Shown: positions 1 to 8,453 of the stretch, one piece after another
Numbering within the stretch: position 1 is the stretch's first letter
How the letters are laid out: every line of letters starts with the position of its first letter
Assembly: GCA_017433295.1 (NCBI GenBank)
Contig: JAFRHL010000006.1
Coordinates: forward strand, 62,001-126,000
From: Eubacterium sp.
GTDB taxonomy: Bacteria; Bacillota; Clostridia; Lachnospirales; Lachnospiraceae
Direction: 5' to 3'
Length of the DNA stretch: 64,000 nt
The notes under the pieces: model-generated
Database searches by the model: none
What the model was told of the DNA's origin: nothing
Seen by the model: the letters and a program-made list of their open reading frames with translations, nothing else
Position numbers and translations under genes: made by a program

Positions 1-2
1 TA

Positions 3-1382
3 TTTATATGTTTTCTCCTTTCAACCTTTGTATCCATGTGGTCCCTGGATCACATGGTACGCCATAATATGAATGAAATGAATAAGATGATGGCTGCCCG
101 TATCTATGAACAGATCAGCCAGGAGCTGTCGGAACCGCTGCTTTTTTCCAGGACCATGTCCAGTGACAGCTTTCTTGCCAAGGCCATTGAGCAGGAAGGA
201 TCCTTAACAGAAGAGGAAGCATCCCATATGATGGGGGAGTTCCTTACAGACATGAGGGAAGGCCTGGGATGCGAGAAGGCCTTCGTGGTTTCGGCTGATT
301 CCCTCCGCTATTATTCTGATAAAGGTCTGGAGAAGGTGGTAGATCCTGACACGGTCGAATATGATAAGTGGTATACGGAGTTTCTGGACCGGAACCGGGA
401 GTATTATCTTGATGTGGATGTGGATGAACTGAATCGTGATATCTGGACGGTTTTTGCCAACTGCCGGATGGAGAGGGAAGGAAAGCTGCTGGGTGTGTGC
501 GGTGTCGGAGTTCATATGACCCGGACCCAGGATCTGATCCGTGCCCTGGAGAAAGAATATCAGGTTAAGATTAATCTGATCGATTCAAATGGACTGATCC
601 AGCTTGATACGGACGAGGGTAATATTGAGAAGGCCTATCTTAAGGATCTGGAGCTGGGCGGCAGCGATAATTCGGATTATATCTGTTCAAAAACCGGCAG
701 GGGGCAGTATGTCGTAACTAAGTATATCAAGGACCTGGACTGGTATCTGGTGGTTCAAAACAGCGGTGACAATGGGAAGTGGCAGTTTATCAATGTAATC
801 GTTTTAAATCTGGCTCTCTTTTTCTTTGTCCTGGCAATTCTCATCTTTGCCATCAGAATTATTGCCATGCGGACCATAACCTTGTCGGAGGCTTCTTTTA
901 AAGACCAGTCTACCCGTCTTCTCAACAGAAGAGCCTTTGAGGAGGAAAAGGCCAGGTTAATGAATAACATGACCCTGGGAGAGGATTTTATCTATGTGAC
1001 CGCGGATGTCAACGGTTTAAAGACAGTTAATGATACTCTGGGACATGCGGCCGGAGATGAACTGATTCAGGGTGCAGCCGCCTGTCTTAAAAAATGTTTC
1101 GGTAAATATGGAAAAATATACCGGATAGGAGGGGATGAATTCGCCCTCATACTGTCTCTGCCGGAAAAAAGGATAGAAGGCCTGAAAAAGGAATTTGAAA
1201 CTGTTATGACAGCCTGGTCCGGTGAGAAAGTAAAGGACCTTTCCGTATCCCTGGGATATGCATCTGCCAGAGAGTTTCCTTCGGAAAATCTGGCGGAATT
1301 AAGCAGGATCTCCGATGAGCGGATGTATGAGGCCAAAGCGGAATATTACCGGGTTTCCGGTAAGGACAGAAGAAAACAGTAA
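3..1382 (+). CDS. Membrane-anchored diguanylate cyclase (GGDEF), 5' end outside window
   Basis: The reading frame is open to the left window edge, so the true start is upstream; the first in-frame ATG is at 36. The first visible residues are hydrophobic and look like the end of an N-terminal membrane segment. A roughly 210-residue extracytoplasmic sensor region follows, of Cache-like length, then a second membrane helix near residues 255-280 of the visible protein. The cytoplasmic end is a GGDEF domain with the intact signature RIGGDEFALI, so synthesis of cyclic di-GMP is predicted. The RxxD inhibitory site that normally lies shortly before GGDEF is absent, suggesting no product inhibition. 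The ligand of the sensor domain cannot be told from sequence. Confidence 0.9.
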   Translation, partial: FICFLLSTFVSMWSLDHMVRHNMNEMNKMMAARIYEQISQELSEPLLFSRTMSSDSFLAKAIEQEGSLTEEEASHMMGEFLTDMREGLGCEKAFVVSADSLRYYSDKGLEKVVDPDTVEYDKWYTEFLDRNREYYLDVDVDELNRDIWTVFANCRMEREGKLLGVCGVGVHMTRTQDLIRALEKEYQVKINLIDSNGLIQLDTDEGNIEKAYLKDLELGGSDNSDYICSKTGRGQYVVTKYIKDLDWYLVVQNSGDNGKWQFINVIVLNLALFFFVLAILIFAIRIIAMRTITLSEASFKDQSTRLLNRRAFEEEKARLMNNMTLGEDFIYVTADVNGLKTVNDTLGHAAGDELIQGAAACLKKCFGKYGKIYRIGGDEFALILSLPEKRIEGLKKEFETVMTAWSGEKVKDLSVSLGYASAREFPSENLAELSRISDERMYEAKAEYYRVSGKDRRKQ

Positions 1383-1400
1383 GAAGAAAGATAATAAGGA

Positions 1401-1436
1401 AAACAGCCGGAACCATCATAACGGTTCCGGCTGTTT
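1401..1436. terminator. Bidirectional intrinsic terminator
   Basis: Arms 1401-1414 and 1423-1436 form a perfect 14-bp stem with an 8-nt loop, A-rich on one side and T-rich on the other. It lies between convergent genes, so it can serve both strands. Confidence 0.85.
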
Positions 1437-1454
1437 GAGTCTGTGACAGCTTTC

Positions 1455-1709
1455 TTATTTAATCAAATTGCTTGCGATCCAGTACTCCCCGACAGCACCG
1501 GGAAGTTTTACCTGCTGCCAGGTAATATTGCCATCATCAACGGATATGCCTGTGGGATATACTTCTGTACCACCCGGGATCTCCTGAAGTACCTCCGAAT
1601 TAATATCTGGTTCCATCCTGCAATTCACATACCCATTACCTTTAACGGTAGCATATCCTCCCACTACCTGATTCAGTTCTTCGAGGTTTATCTTTTTTAC
1701 TTCTGCCAT
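1455..1709 (-). CDS. Double-glycine leader peptide with SH3-like domain
   Basis: This 84-residue protein begins with a leader typical of class II bacteriocins and related exported peptides: residues 8-18 read LEELNQVVGGY, ending in the GG cleavage motif used by C39-peptidase ABC exporters. What follows is not a short amphipathic bacteriocin but about 65 residues resembling one bacterial SH3 (SH3b) domain, with a YVNCRMEPDINSEVL segment like the RxxPs.ss.vl motif of SH3b proteins. A strong AGGAGG site precedes the ATG at 1709. No exporter or immunity gene is adjacent in the window. Secretion by a leader peptidase/ABC transporter encoded elsewhere is inferred; the function of the mature domain (peptidoglycan binding is typical) is not proven. 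Confidence 0.72.
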   Translation of the reverse strand: MAEVKKINLEELNQVVGGYATVKGNGYVNCRMEPDINSEVLQEIPGGTEVYPTGISVDDGNITWQQVKLPGAVGEYWIASNLIK

Positions 1710-1767
1710 TTTATGTTCCTCCTTTATTTGCTCTTTTTTGCTTGCTCTTTGTTTGTTGAGCTGAGTA

Positions 1768-1797
1768 TATCACAGGGATTGTCACAGTAGTGTCACA
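1768..1797 (-). promoter_or_regulatory. Three tandem TGTGACA-type repeats upstream of the GG-leader gene
   Basis: Read on the minus strand, TGTGACA, TGTGACA and TGTGATA occur with start-to-start spacings of 11 and 12 bp, about 60-90 bp before the start codon at 1709. Direct repeats about one helical turn apart are typical of a regulator binding on one face of the DNA. The regulator is unknown. Confidence 0.35.
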
Positions 1798-1942
1798 TAG
1801 CAGATTTTCTTTCTTAGATAATAACATGAATGTCCTGATTCATCAATGAAAATCCGGAAAGAGTATTTTTCTGACCAGAAATTATTCAATAGTTGTTGTG
1901 CCATTGATGCAAATATGATAATATTCTAATAATGACACATTT

Positions 1943-1970
1943 TTGACAATGATTTATAAATGCTGATACA
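1943..1970 (+). promoter_or_regulatory. Candidate sigma-A promoter of the hydrogenase operon
   Basis: A perfect -35 TTGACA at 1943-1948 is followed 16 bp later by a weak -10 (GATACA, 1965-1970). It lies about 30 bp before the hydC start. The AT-rich stretch 1798-1942 shows no other feature. Confidence 0.4.
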
Positions 1971-2000
1971 GCAGTTACAGCCGAAAGGAGATGGTAATGA

Positions 2001-2498
2001 ATGGCAACTAAAATGGCGTTTCGGGGTACACCGAAACAGGAACGTGAGCTCCGCAAATTTATCAAAAAGCATAAAGATCAGCCGGGAGCCATGATGCCGG
2101 TACTCCAGGAAGCCCAGGGGATCTACGGATATCTGCCCCGTGAGGTTCAGGAGATCATAGCAGAAGAGATGCAGGTACCTCTTTCTGATGTGTTTGGTGT
2201 CGCAACTTTTTATTCTCAGTTTACATTAAATCCCAAAGGTGAGCATACCATCAGTGTCTGTCTCGGAACAGCCTGTTATGTTAAAGGGGCGGATAAGATT
2301 CTTGCCGCAATCGAAGAACATCTTGGTATTCAGTCCGGTGAATGTACCCCGGACGGATTCTTCTCTATTGAAAGCTGCCGCTGTCTTGGAGCCTGCGGTC
2401 TGGCGCCGGTTATGACGGTGGATGGAGAAGTATACGGAAAGGTGACACCTGAATCTGCAGTGGAGATCATTGATTCCTACTATGAAAAGGAGGCGTAA
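2001..2498 (+). CDS. hydC: [FeFe]-hydrogenase subunit, NuoE-like [2Fe-2S] protein
   Basis: A 165-residue NuoE/24-kDa-type subunit. The helical N-terminal half is followed by a thioredoxin-like domain with the four cysteines of a [2Fe-2S] cluster: CLGTAC around residue 93 and CRCLGACG around residue 132. In trimeric hydrogenases of the Thermotoga HydABC or Desulfovibrio Hnd type, this subunit sits with the flavin subunit and relays electrons. The start has AAAGGAG about 10 nt upstream. The next gene follows after 3 nt, so the three hydrogenase genes form a tight operon. A NuoE of complex I is excluded by the downstream hydrogenase catalytic subunit and the absence of other nuo genes. Confidence 0.93.
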   Translation: MATKMAFRGTPKQERELRKFIKKHKDQPGAMMPVLQEAQGIYGYLPREVQEIIAEEMQVPLSDVFGVATFYSQFTLNPKGEHTISVCLGTACYVKGADKILAAIEEHLGIQSGECTPDGFFSIESCRCLGACGLAPVMTVDGEVYGKVTPESAVEIIDSYYEKEA

Positions 2499-2501
2499 TC
2501 C

Positions 2502-4397
2502 ATGACTATGACAATAGACAGGCTGAATGAGCTTAAGAAAAAAAATGAAGAGCTGGTCATGGTGCGTAAGCTGGTGGCTTCCCAGGCTGAAGAGATGGCG
2601 AAGCATACTGCATACCGTAAGCAGATTCTTGTCTGCGGTGGTACCGGCTGTACCTCCTCCGGCAGTAAAAAGGTGATCGATGCGCTGGAGAAGGAGATCA
2701 GGGAAAAAGCCCTTGAAGATGTGCTGGTTGTAAAGACCGGCTGCTTTGGTCTTTGTGCCCTGGGCCCCATCGTGATTGTTTACCCGGAAGGTGCTTTTTA
2801 TTCCCAGACCACACCGGAAGGAGCGAAGCGCATCATAGATGAACATATCATAGAAGGCAATATCTGCAAGGACCTTCTGTATCCGGAAACAGTACATGAT
2901 GACGGCGAGATCCTTCCCTTAAGCGGTACCAATTTCTATGCCAAGCAGATGCGTATCGCATTAAAGAACTGCGGTGTCATCGACCCGGAAAATATTGAAG
3001 AATATATCGCTCTGGATGGATATCAGGCTCTTTATAAAGTCCTTACCAGCATGACCCAGGATCAGGTCATCGACACCATGCTGGAATCAGGTTTAAGGGG
3101 CCGTGGCGGAGCCGGATTCCCCACCGGACGCAAGTGGTCCTTCTGTAAAGCCACAAAATCTGACATCAAGTATGTCTGTTGCAACGCCGATGAGGGTGAC
3201 CCCGGTGCCTTCATGGACCGTTCCATCCTGGAAGGGGATCCCCATGCTGTTCTGGAAGCCATGGCCATTGCCGGTTACACCATCGGTGCCAGTCAGGGTT
3301 ATGTATATGTCAGGGCAGAATATCCCATCGCTGTAGAGCGTCTCTCCATTGCCATCAAGCAGGCCAGAGAGTATGGTCTTTTGGGTAAGAATATCTTTGG
3401 TACCGGATTTGATTTTGATGTGGAGATCCGCCTTGGAGCCGGTGCCTTCGTTTGTGGTGAGGAGACTGCTCTGATGACTTCCATCGAGGGCAAGCGCGGT
3501 GAACCCCGCCCGAGACCTCCTTTCCCGGCAGTGAAGGGCCTTTTCCAGAAACCTACCGTATTAAATAACGTGGAAACCTATGCCAACATTGCCCAGATCA
3601 TCCTGAAGGGACCCGAGTGGTATTCCTCCATCGGTACTGAGACCTCAAAGGGTACCAAGGTATTTGCCCTGGGCGGCAAGATCACCAATGTAGGTCTGGT
3701 GGAGGTTCCCATGGGAACCACTTTAAGAGAGATCATCGAGGAGATCGGCGGCGGCATCCCGAACGGCAAGAAGTTCAAGGCTGCCCAGACCGGAGGACCC
3801 TCCGGCGGCTGTATCCCCTCTGTACATATAGACACGCCTATTGATTATGAGAGCCTTGCCAGGATCGGATCCATGATGGGCTCCGGCGGACTCATCGTTA
3901 TGGACGAGGACACCTGTATGGTGGATATTGCCAAGTTCTATCTGGAGTTCACCTGTGAGGAGTCCTGCGGTAAATGTTCACCCTGCCGTATCGGTACCCA
4001 CAGACTCTTACAGCTCCTTGACGATATTACCAAGGGCAACGGAACCATGGAGGATCTGGAGAAGATCGAGGAGCTGGCAGCTCATATGAAGGTATCCTGC
4101 CTGTGCGCTTTGGGCCAGACGGCTTCCAACCCGGTTGTATCTACTCTTAAGTATTTCCGGGAGGAGTATATTAACCACATCCAGAACAAGACCTGCGCGG
4201 CCAAGAAATGTAAAGACCTGCTTCATTACGTGATCGACCCGAATCTGTGCAGGGGCTGTACCTTATGTTCCAGGAACTGTCCGGTGGGCGCCATTTCCGG
4301 CAAGGTGAAGGAAGTCCACAGTATCGATATCGATACCTGTATCAAGTGCGGACTGTGCCAGCAGAACTGTAAGTTCGGTGCTGTTTATATGGAATAA
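2502..4397 (+). CDS. hydB: NAD(H)-dependent [FeFe]-hydrogenase flavoprotein subunit (NuoF-like)
   Basis: A 631-residue protein with the full HydB/HndC architecture. The N-terminal thioredoxin-like [2Fe-2S] domain (about 40-115) has cysteines in CGGTGC and CFGLC. The NuoF core with the FMN/NADH glycine-rich motif GLRGRGGAGFPTGRKW lies around 200, then an SLBB domain and the [4Fe-4S] motif ESCGKCSPCRIG with a distal cysteine. Two C-terminal ferredoxin [4Fe-4S] motifs are CRGCTLCSRNCP and CIKCGLCQQNC. It exchanges electrons with NAD(H) and ferredoxin; members of this family carry out flavin-based electron bifurcation or confurcation. AAGGAGG precedes the ATG. It is translated directly after hydC. 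Confidence 0.94.
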   Translation: MTMTIDRLNELKKKNEELVMVRKLVASQAEEMAKHTAYRKQILVCGGTGCTSSGSKKVIDALEKEIREKALEDVLVVKTGCFGLCALGPIVIVYPEGAFYSQTTPEGAKRIIDEHIIEGNICKDLLYPETVHDDGEILPLSGTNFYAKQMRIALKNCGVIDPENIEEYIALDGYQALYKVLTSMTQDQVIDTMLESGLRGRGGAGFPTGRKWSFCKATKSDIKYVCCNADEGDPGAFMDRSILEGDPHAVLEAMAIAGYTIGASQGYVYVRAEYPIAVERLSIAIKQAREYGLLGKNIFGTGFDFDVEIRLGAGAFVCGEETALMTSIEGKRGEPRPRPPFPAVKGLFQKPTVLNNVETYANIAQIILKGPEWYSSIGTETSKGTKVFALGGKITNVGLVEVPMGTTLREIIEEIGGGIPNGKKFKAAQTGGPSGGCIPSVHIDTPIDYESLARIGSMMGSGGLIVMDEDTCMVDIAKFYLEFTCEESCGKCSPCRIGTHRLLQLLDDITKGNGTMEDLEKIEELAAHMKVSCLCALGQTASNPVVSTLKYFREEYINHIQNKTCAAKKCKDLLHYVIDPNLCRGCTLCSRNCPVGAISGKVKEVHSIDIDTCIKCGLCQQNCKFGAVYME

Positions 4398-4412
4398 GGA
4401 GGGATGATAAAG

Positions 4413-6143
4413 ATGAAAAAGATGATAAATTTAAAGATCAATGATATCCCGGTCACTGTTCCGGAAGGCACCAGCGTTCTGCAGGCGGCCAAGATGGCCA
4501 ACATCGAGATTCCTTCCCTGTGTTACTTAAAGGATATCAACTGTATCGGCGCCTGCCGTGTCTGTGTTGTGGAGATCAAGGGCAGAAGGGGCCTTACAGC
4601 TGCCTGCACCTATCCCGTGGAAGAGGGACTGGAAGTCCTGACCAACACACCCATGGTTAGAGCCTCAAGGAAGACGACCATTGAGCTGATCCTGTCCACC
4701 CACAGAAAGAAATGTCTTTCCTGCGTGAGGGGGAATCATTGTGAGCTGCAGAAGCTGGCTTATGATTACGGTATCGATGAGGACCGTTTCAGAGGCGAAG
4801 AGCCAAACTATGAAATCGATGAAACCACACCCTATGTGGTTCGTGACAATAACAAATGTATCCAGTGTCTGCGCTGCGTTTCCACCTGTAATCATGTACA
4901 GGGCGTGGGAGCCATCGGACAGATCCGCCGTGGTTTTGATGTCCGGGTGGGTTCTCCCTTCGACCAGGGCCTGGATTCTACCACCTGCGTAGGCTGCGGC
5001 CAGTGTATCGTATCCTGCCCGGTGGGTGCCTTATATGAAAAGAGCAACATTGACGAAGTCTGGGATGCCATTGCGGATCCGAAAAAGAAGGTGGTATTCT
5101 TTACCGCTCCTTCCATCGCCGCAACTTTGGGCGAGTGCTTTGACATGCCTCCGGGAACCCATGTGGAAGACAAGATGGTCCAGGCCATCCGGATGCTGGG
5201 AGATGTAGAAGTATTCAACATGAACGTGACCGCCGACCTGACGATACTGGAGGAGGCCAATGAGCTGATTGAAAGAATCAAGACCAACAAGCCATTGCCC
5301 ATGTTTACCTCCTGCTGTCCGGGCTGGATCAAGTTTATGGAGCATAACTACCATGACCTGCTCCCCAACCTGTCCACCTGCAAGTCTCCCCAGGCCATGT
5401 TCGGTGCGGTATTAAAGAGCTATTACTGCCAGAAGAACCACATTGATTCCAAGGATCTCTACGTGGTCAGCGTGATTCCGTGTACGGCCAAGAAGTTCGA
5501 GGCCTCCCGTCCGGAGCTTTCCTACAAGGGCATTCCGGATGTGGATGTGGCCCTTACCACCAGAGAGCTTTCCCGTATGATCAAGGGTGCCGGCATCAAC
5601 TTTAAGGATCTTCCGGGAGAAGAGTTCGACAACCCGTTTGCCATCGCCTCCGGCGCCGGCAAGATCTTCGGAGCCACCGGCGGTGTTATGGAAGCGGCTC
5701 TTCGTACTGCCGCCAATATCCTTGACGGCACCAATGAGAAGGTGGATTTCATGGATGTCCGCGGCATTCCCGGCATTAAGGAAGCAACCTATAAGATCGC
5801 CGGCATGGATGTGGATGTCTGTGTGGCCAGCGGCCTTGCCAATGCCCGCAAGGTTGTGGAGATGATCCGGAGCGGTGAGAAGAAGTATCTTTTCGTTGAG
5901 ATCATGGCCTGTCCGGGCGGCTGTATCAACGGCGGAGGACAGCCGGTACAGAGCGACAGTGTAAGGAACTATGTGGATCTTAAGACCCTGCGGTCCTCTG
6001 TTCTTTATAATTCAGACAGAGAAAATGATCTGCGCTGTTCCCATGAAAGCCCTGTCTGCCAGATGCTCTATGATGAGTATCTGGAGAAACCGGGTAAGGC
6101 AAAAGCCCACAGCCTGCTGCATACATCCTACACACCCAGATAA
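4413..6143 (+). CDS. hydA: [FeFe]-hydrogenase catalytic subunit, group A3
   Basis: About 576 residues. N-terminal plant-type [2Fe-2S] domain (CIGACRVC), a His-Cys [4Fe-4S] segment (HRKKCLSCVRGNHC), two ferredoxin clusters (CIQCLRCVSTC and CVGCGQCIVSC), then the H-cluster domain with TSCCPGW, IPCTAKKFEA and EIMACPGGCINGGGQP. The C-terminal tail resembles the small subunit of periplasmic hydrogenases. The residue order matches HydA of trimeric bifurcating enzymes. An in-frame ATG at 4404 is only one base from AAGGAGG (4396-4402), whereas 4413 is at normal spacing, so 4413 is preferred. It produces or consumes H2 and balances redox in fermentation. Maturation genes hydE/F/G are not in the window. 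Confidence 0.95.
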   Translation: MKKMINLKINDIPVTVPEGTSVLQAAKMANIEIPSLCYLKDINCIGACRVCVVEIKGRRGLTAACTYPVEEGLEVLTNTPMVRASRKTTIELILSTHRKKCLSCVRGNHCELQKLAYDYGIDEDRFRGEEPNYEIDETTPYVVRDNNKCIQCLRCVSTCNHVQGVGAIGQIRRGFDVRVGSPFDQGLDSTTCVGCGQCIVSCPVGALYEKSNIDEVWDAIADPKKKVVFFTAPSIAATLGECFDMPPGTHVEDKMVQAIRMLGDVEVFNMNVTADLTILEEANELIERIKTNKPLPMFTSCCPGWIKFMEHNYHDLLPNLSTCKSPQAMFGAVLKSYYCQKNHIDSKDLYVVSVIPCTAKKFEASRPELSYKGIPDVDVALTTRELSRMIKGAGINFKDLPGEEFDNPFAIASGAGKIFGATGGVMEAALRTAANILDGTNEKVDFMDVRGIPGIKEATYKIAGMDVDVCVASGLANARKVVEMIRSGEKKYLFVEIMACPGGCINGGGQPVQSDSVRNYVDLKTLRSSVLYNSDRENDLRCSHESPVCQMLYDEYLEKPGKAKAHSLLHTSYTPR

Positions 6144-6193
6144 GGGACAGGCCCTATTATATCCAAAAGAACAGGTTAAACGATAATACAGTG

Positions 6194-6231
6194 ATCCGGC
6201 GGATGGATTGATCCTTCCGCCGGATTTTTTT
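6194..6231 (+). terminator. Intrinsic terminator after hydA
   Basis: Arms 6194-6203 (ATCCGGCGGA) and 6216-6225 (TCCGCCGGAT) form a perfect 10-bp stem followed by a run of seven T. It ends the hydrogenase operon. Confidence 0.88.
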
Positions 6232-6359
6232 GATGACACGGAGCAGTAAACTGTGATAAGATAAAGCCAGCAAGAATATGACACTAGAAATATTTATTAA
6301 TAATAGCAGGGCTTTTAAGTATAAAGTCTGTCAGATATCATTAATGAGAGGAAAAGAAT

Positions 6360-8216
6360 ATGTGTGGAATAGTTGGTTTTACCAGTAATGAAACAAATGC
6401 GGCGCCTATCCTGCTGGACAGTCTTTCCAAGCTTGAATACCGGGGGTATGATTCCGCAGGTATCGCAGTGAGGGATGGAGCAGGTGATCCGAGAATTGTC
6501 AAGGCAAAAGGGCGGCTGAAGCTTTTATCTGAAAAGACAGACGGAGGTGCTGCTGTGGTGGGCACCTCCGGTATAGGCCATACCAGATGGGCGACCCATG
6601 GTGACCCCAGTGAAAGGAATGCCCATCCCCATGTAACAGATGATAACAACGTGATCGGAGTCCATAACGGTATTATTGAGAATTATGTGGAACTGAAGGA
6701 TAAGCTGATCCGCAAGGGATATTCCTTCTATAGTGATACTGACACCGAGGTGGCAATCAAAACGGTAGATTATTATTATAAGAAATACGGGGTCGGACCC
6801 ATTGATGCCCTGGCCAAGACCATGGTACGTGTCAGGGGCTCTTATGCTTTGGAGGTAATGTTTAAAGACTATCCGGGCGAGATATATGTGGCCCGTAAGG
6901 ACAGCCCCATGATCATTGGTGTCAAGGAGGGTGAAACCTATGTGGCATCTGATGTTCCTGCCATTTTAAAGTATACACGGCAGGTTTATTACATCGGAAA
7001 CCTGGAAATGGCCCGCCTGAGTCCCGGCAGTGCAGAATTCTATAACCTGGACGGAGATATCATTGACAAAGAACCTGTGGAGATCAAGTGGGATGCCCAG
7101 GCAGCGGAAAAGGGCGGTTTTCAGCATTTTATGATGAAAGAGATCCATGAACAGCCCAGGGCCATCGCAGACACAATTTCTTCTGTTCTTCGGGAGGATG
7201 AGGATTCCGGTCTTCATCTCGATTTTACAGAGGTGGGATTATCAGAAGAAGACATTCGTTCCATATCCCGGATCATGATCATAGGATGCGGCTCTGCCTA
7301 TCATGTAGGCGTTGCTGCCCAGTATATTCTTGAGGACCTGGCCCGTATCCCGGTACGGGTGGAACTGGGATCGGAATTCCGTTACCGTAATCTGATCCTG
7401 GACCCTGCCGGTCTGGCTATTATTATTTCCCAGTCCGGAGAGACAGCAGATTCCCTGGCGGCATTAAGGGCTGCGAAGGAGGCTGGTATGAGGACCCTGG
7501 CCATTGTCAATGTGGTGGGCTCCACCATTGCCAGAGAAGCAGATAATGTATTTTATACCCTGGCGGGTCCGGAGATCGCCGTGGCAACCACCAAGGCCTA
7601 CTCCACCCAGCTGATCGCTTCTTATTTGCTGGCTCTGGAATTTGCCAGGGTAAGGGGGACGATCACGGAAGAAAAATTCACAGGGATGTTGAGAGAAATC
7701 CAGACTATACCGGATAAAGTCAAAAAGATTTTTGAAGACAAGGAACGGATCCAGTGGTTCGCATCCAAATTCTCCAATGCCAAGGATGTTTTCTTCATAG
7801 GACGGGGCCTGGATTATGCCATCTGTCTGGAAGGCAGTTTGAAGATGAAAGAAATCAGTTATATCCACAGCGAAGCCTACGCTGCAGGCGAACTGAAGCA
7901 CGGTACCATCAGTCTGGTTGAGGACGGGACGCTGGTTATCGGTGTCCTGACTCAGAATAAGCTTTATGAGAAAACTGTCAGCAATATGGTGGAGGTGAAA
8001 AGCCGGGGGGCTTATCTCATGGGCCTGACCAGCTATGGACATTATGAGATAGAGGATACAGTGGACTTTAACGTTTACATTCCAAAAACGGATGAGCATT
8101 ATGCCACCAGTCTGGCTATTATTCCATTACAGCTCCTGGGCTATTATATCAGCGTGGCCAGAGGACTGGATGTGGATAAACCGAGAAATCTGGCAAAATC
8201 TGTAACTGTAGAGTAA
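6360..8216 (+). CDS. glmS: Glutamine--fructose-6-phosphate aminotransferase (isomerizing)
   Basis: A 618-residue GlmS, close to the 600-610 of the family. It begins MCGIVG, so after Met removal the N-terminal Cys is the glutaminase nucleophile; the GATase domain covers about 1-225 (GHTRWATHG). Two SIS sugar-isomerase domains follow (IIGCGSAYH and SQSGETADS near 305-370; a second around 470-600). The C-terminus KPRNLAKSVTVE is the conserved family end. It makes glucosamine-6-phosphate, the entry point to peptidoglycan and amino-sugar synthesis in the cytoplasm. GAGAGGAAAA lies before the ATG. The 128-nt leader does not show the glmS ribozyme core, so control differs from Bacillus. Confidence 0.97.
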   Translation: MCGIVGFTSNETNAAPILLDSLSKLEYRGYDSAGIAVRDGAGDPRIVKAKGRLKLLSEKTDGGAAVVGTSGIGHTRWATHGDPSERNAHPHVTDDNNVIGVHNGIIENYVELKDKLIRKGYSFYSDTDTEVAIKTVDYYYKKYGVGPIDALAKTMVRVRGSYALEVMFKDYPGEIYVARKDSPMIIGVKEGETYVASDVPAILKYTRQVYYIGNLEMARLSPGSAEFYNLDGDIIDKEPVEIKWDAQAAEKGGFQHFMMKEIHEQPRAIADTISSVLREDEDSGLHLDFTEVGLSEEDIRSISRIMIIGCGSAYHVGVAAQYILEDLARIPVRVELGSEFRYRNLILDPAGLAIIISQSGETADSLAALRAAKEAGMRTLAIVNVVGSTIAREADNVFYTLAGPEIAVATTKAYSTQLIASYLLALEFARVRGTITEEKFTGMLREIQTIPDKVKKIFEDKERIQWFASKFSNAKDVFFIGRGLDYAICLEGSLKMKEISYIHSEAYAAGELKHGTISLVEDGTLVIGVLTQNKLYEKTVSNMVEVKSRGAYLMGLTSYGHYEIEDTVDFNVYIPKTDEHYATSLAIIPLQLLGYYISVARGLDVDKPRNLAKSVTVE

Positions 8217-8307
8217 AAAGAAAAAAATAATAATTTGCTGCAATAAATCGGTTCCTGTCTGCGTTGTCTTTAATGAATATATCCGGCCTGCCGGGATAAG
8301 AGGTTAT

Positions 8308-8336
8308 TTGACTTTACTTTCCAGATGCCTTATAGT
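8308..8336 (+). promoter_or_regulatory. Candidate sigma-A promoter for the surface-protein cluster
   Basis: TTGACT (8308-8313), a 17-bp spacer and TATAGT (8331-8336). The transcript would have a leader of about 110 nt before the ATG at 8454. Confidence 0.6.
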
Positions 8337-8453
8337 ATTGATATATGTCTGTATTTTTGATATGGATAAAAATATACATGATTTATAAATATACAACATT
8401 ATGTTAACAGGAATCCGTAAAATGTACACAATAGAAAGGTGGCAATAGTAAAC

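Noticed and set aside
6232-6359. glmS ribozyme upstream of glmS
   Set aside because: The leader is only about 128 nt and the conserved ribozyme core was not recognisable.
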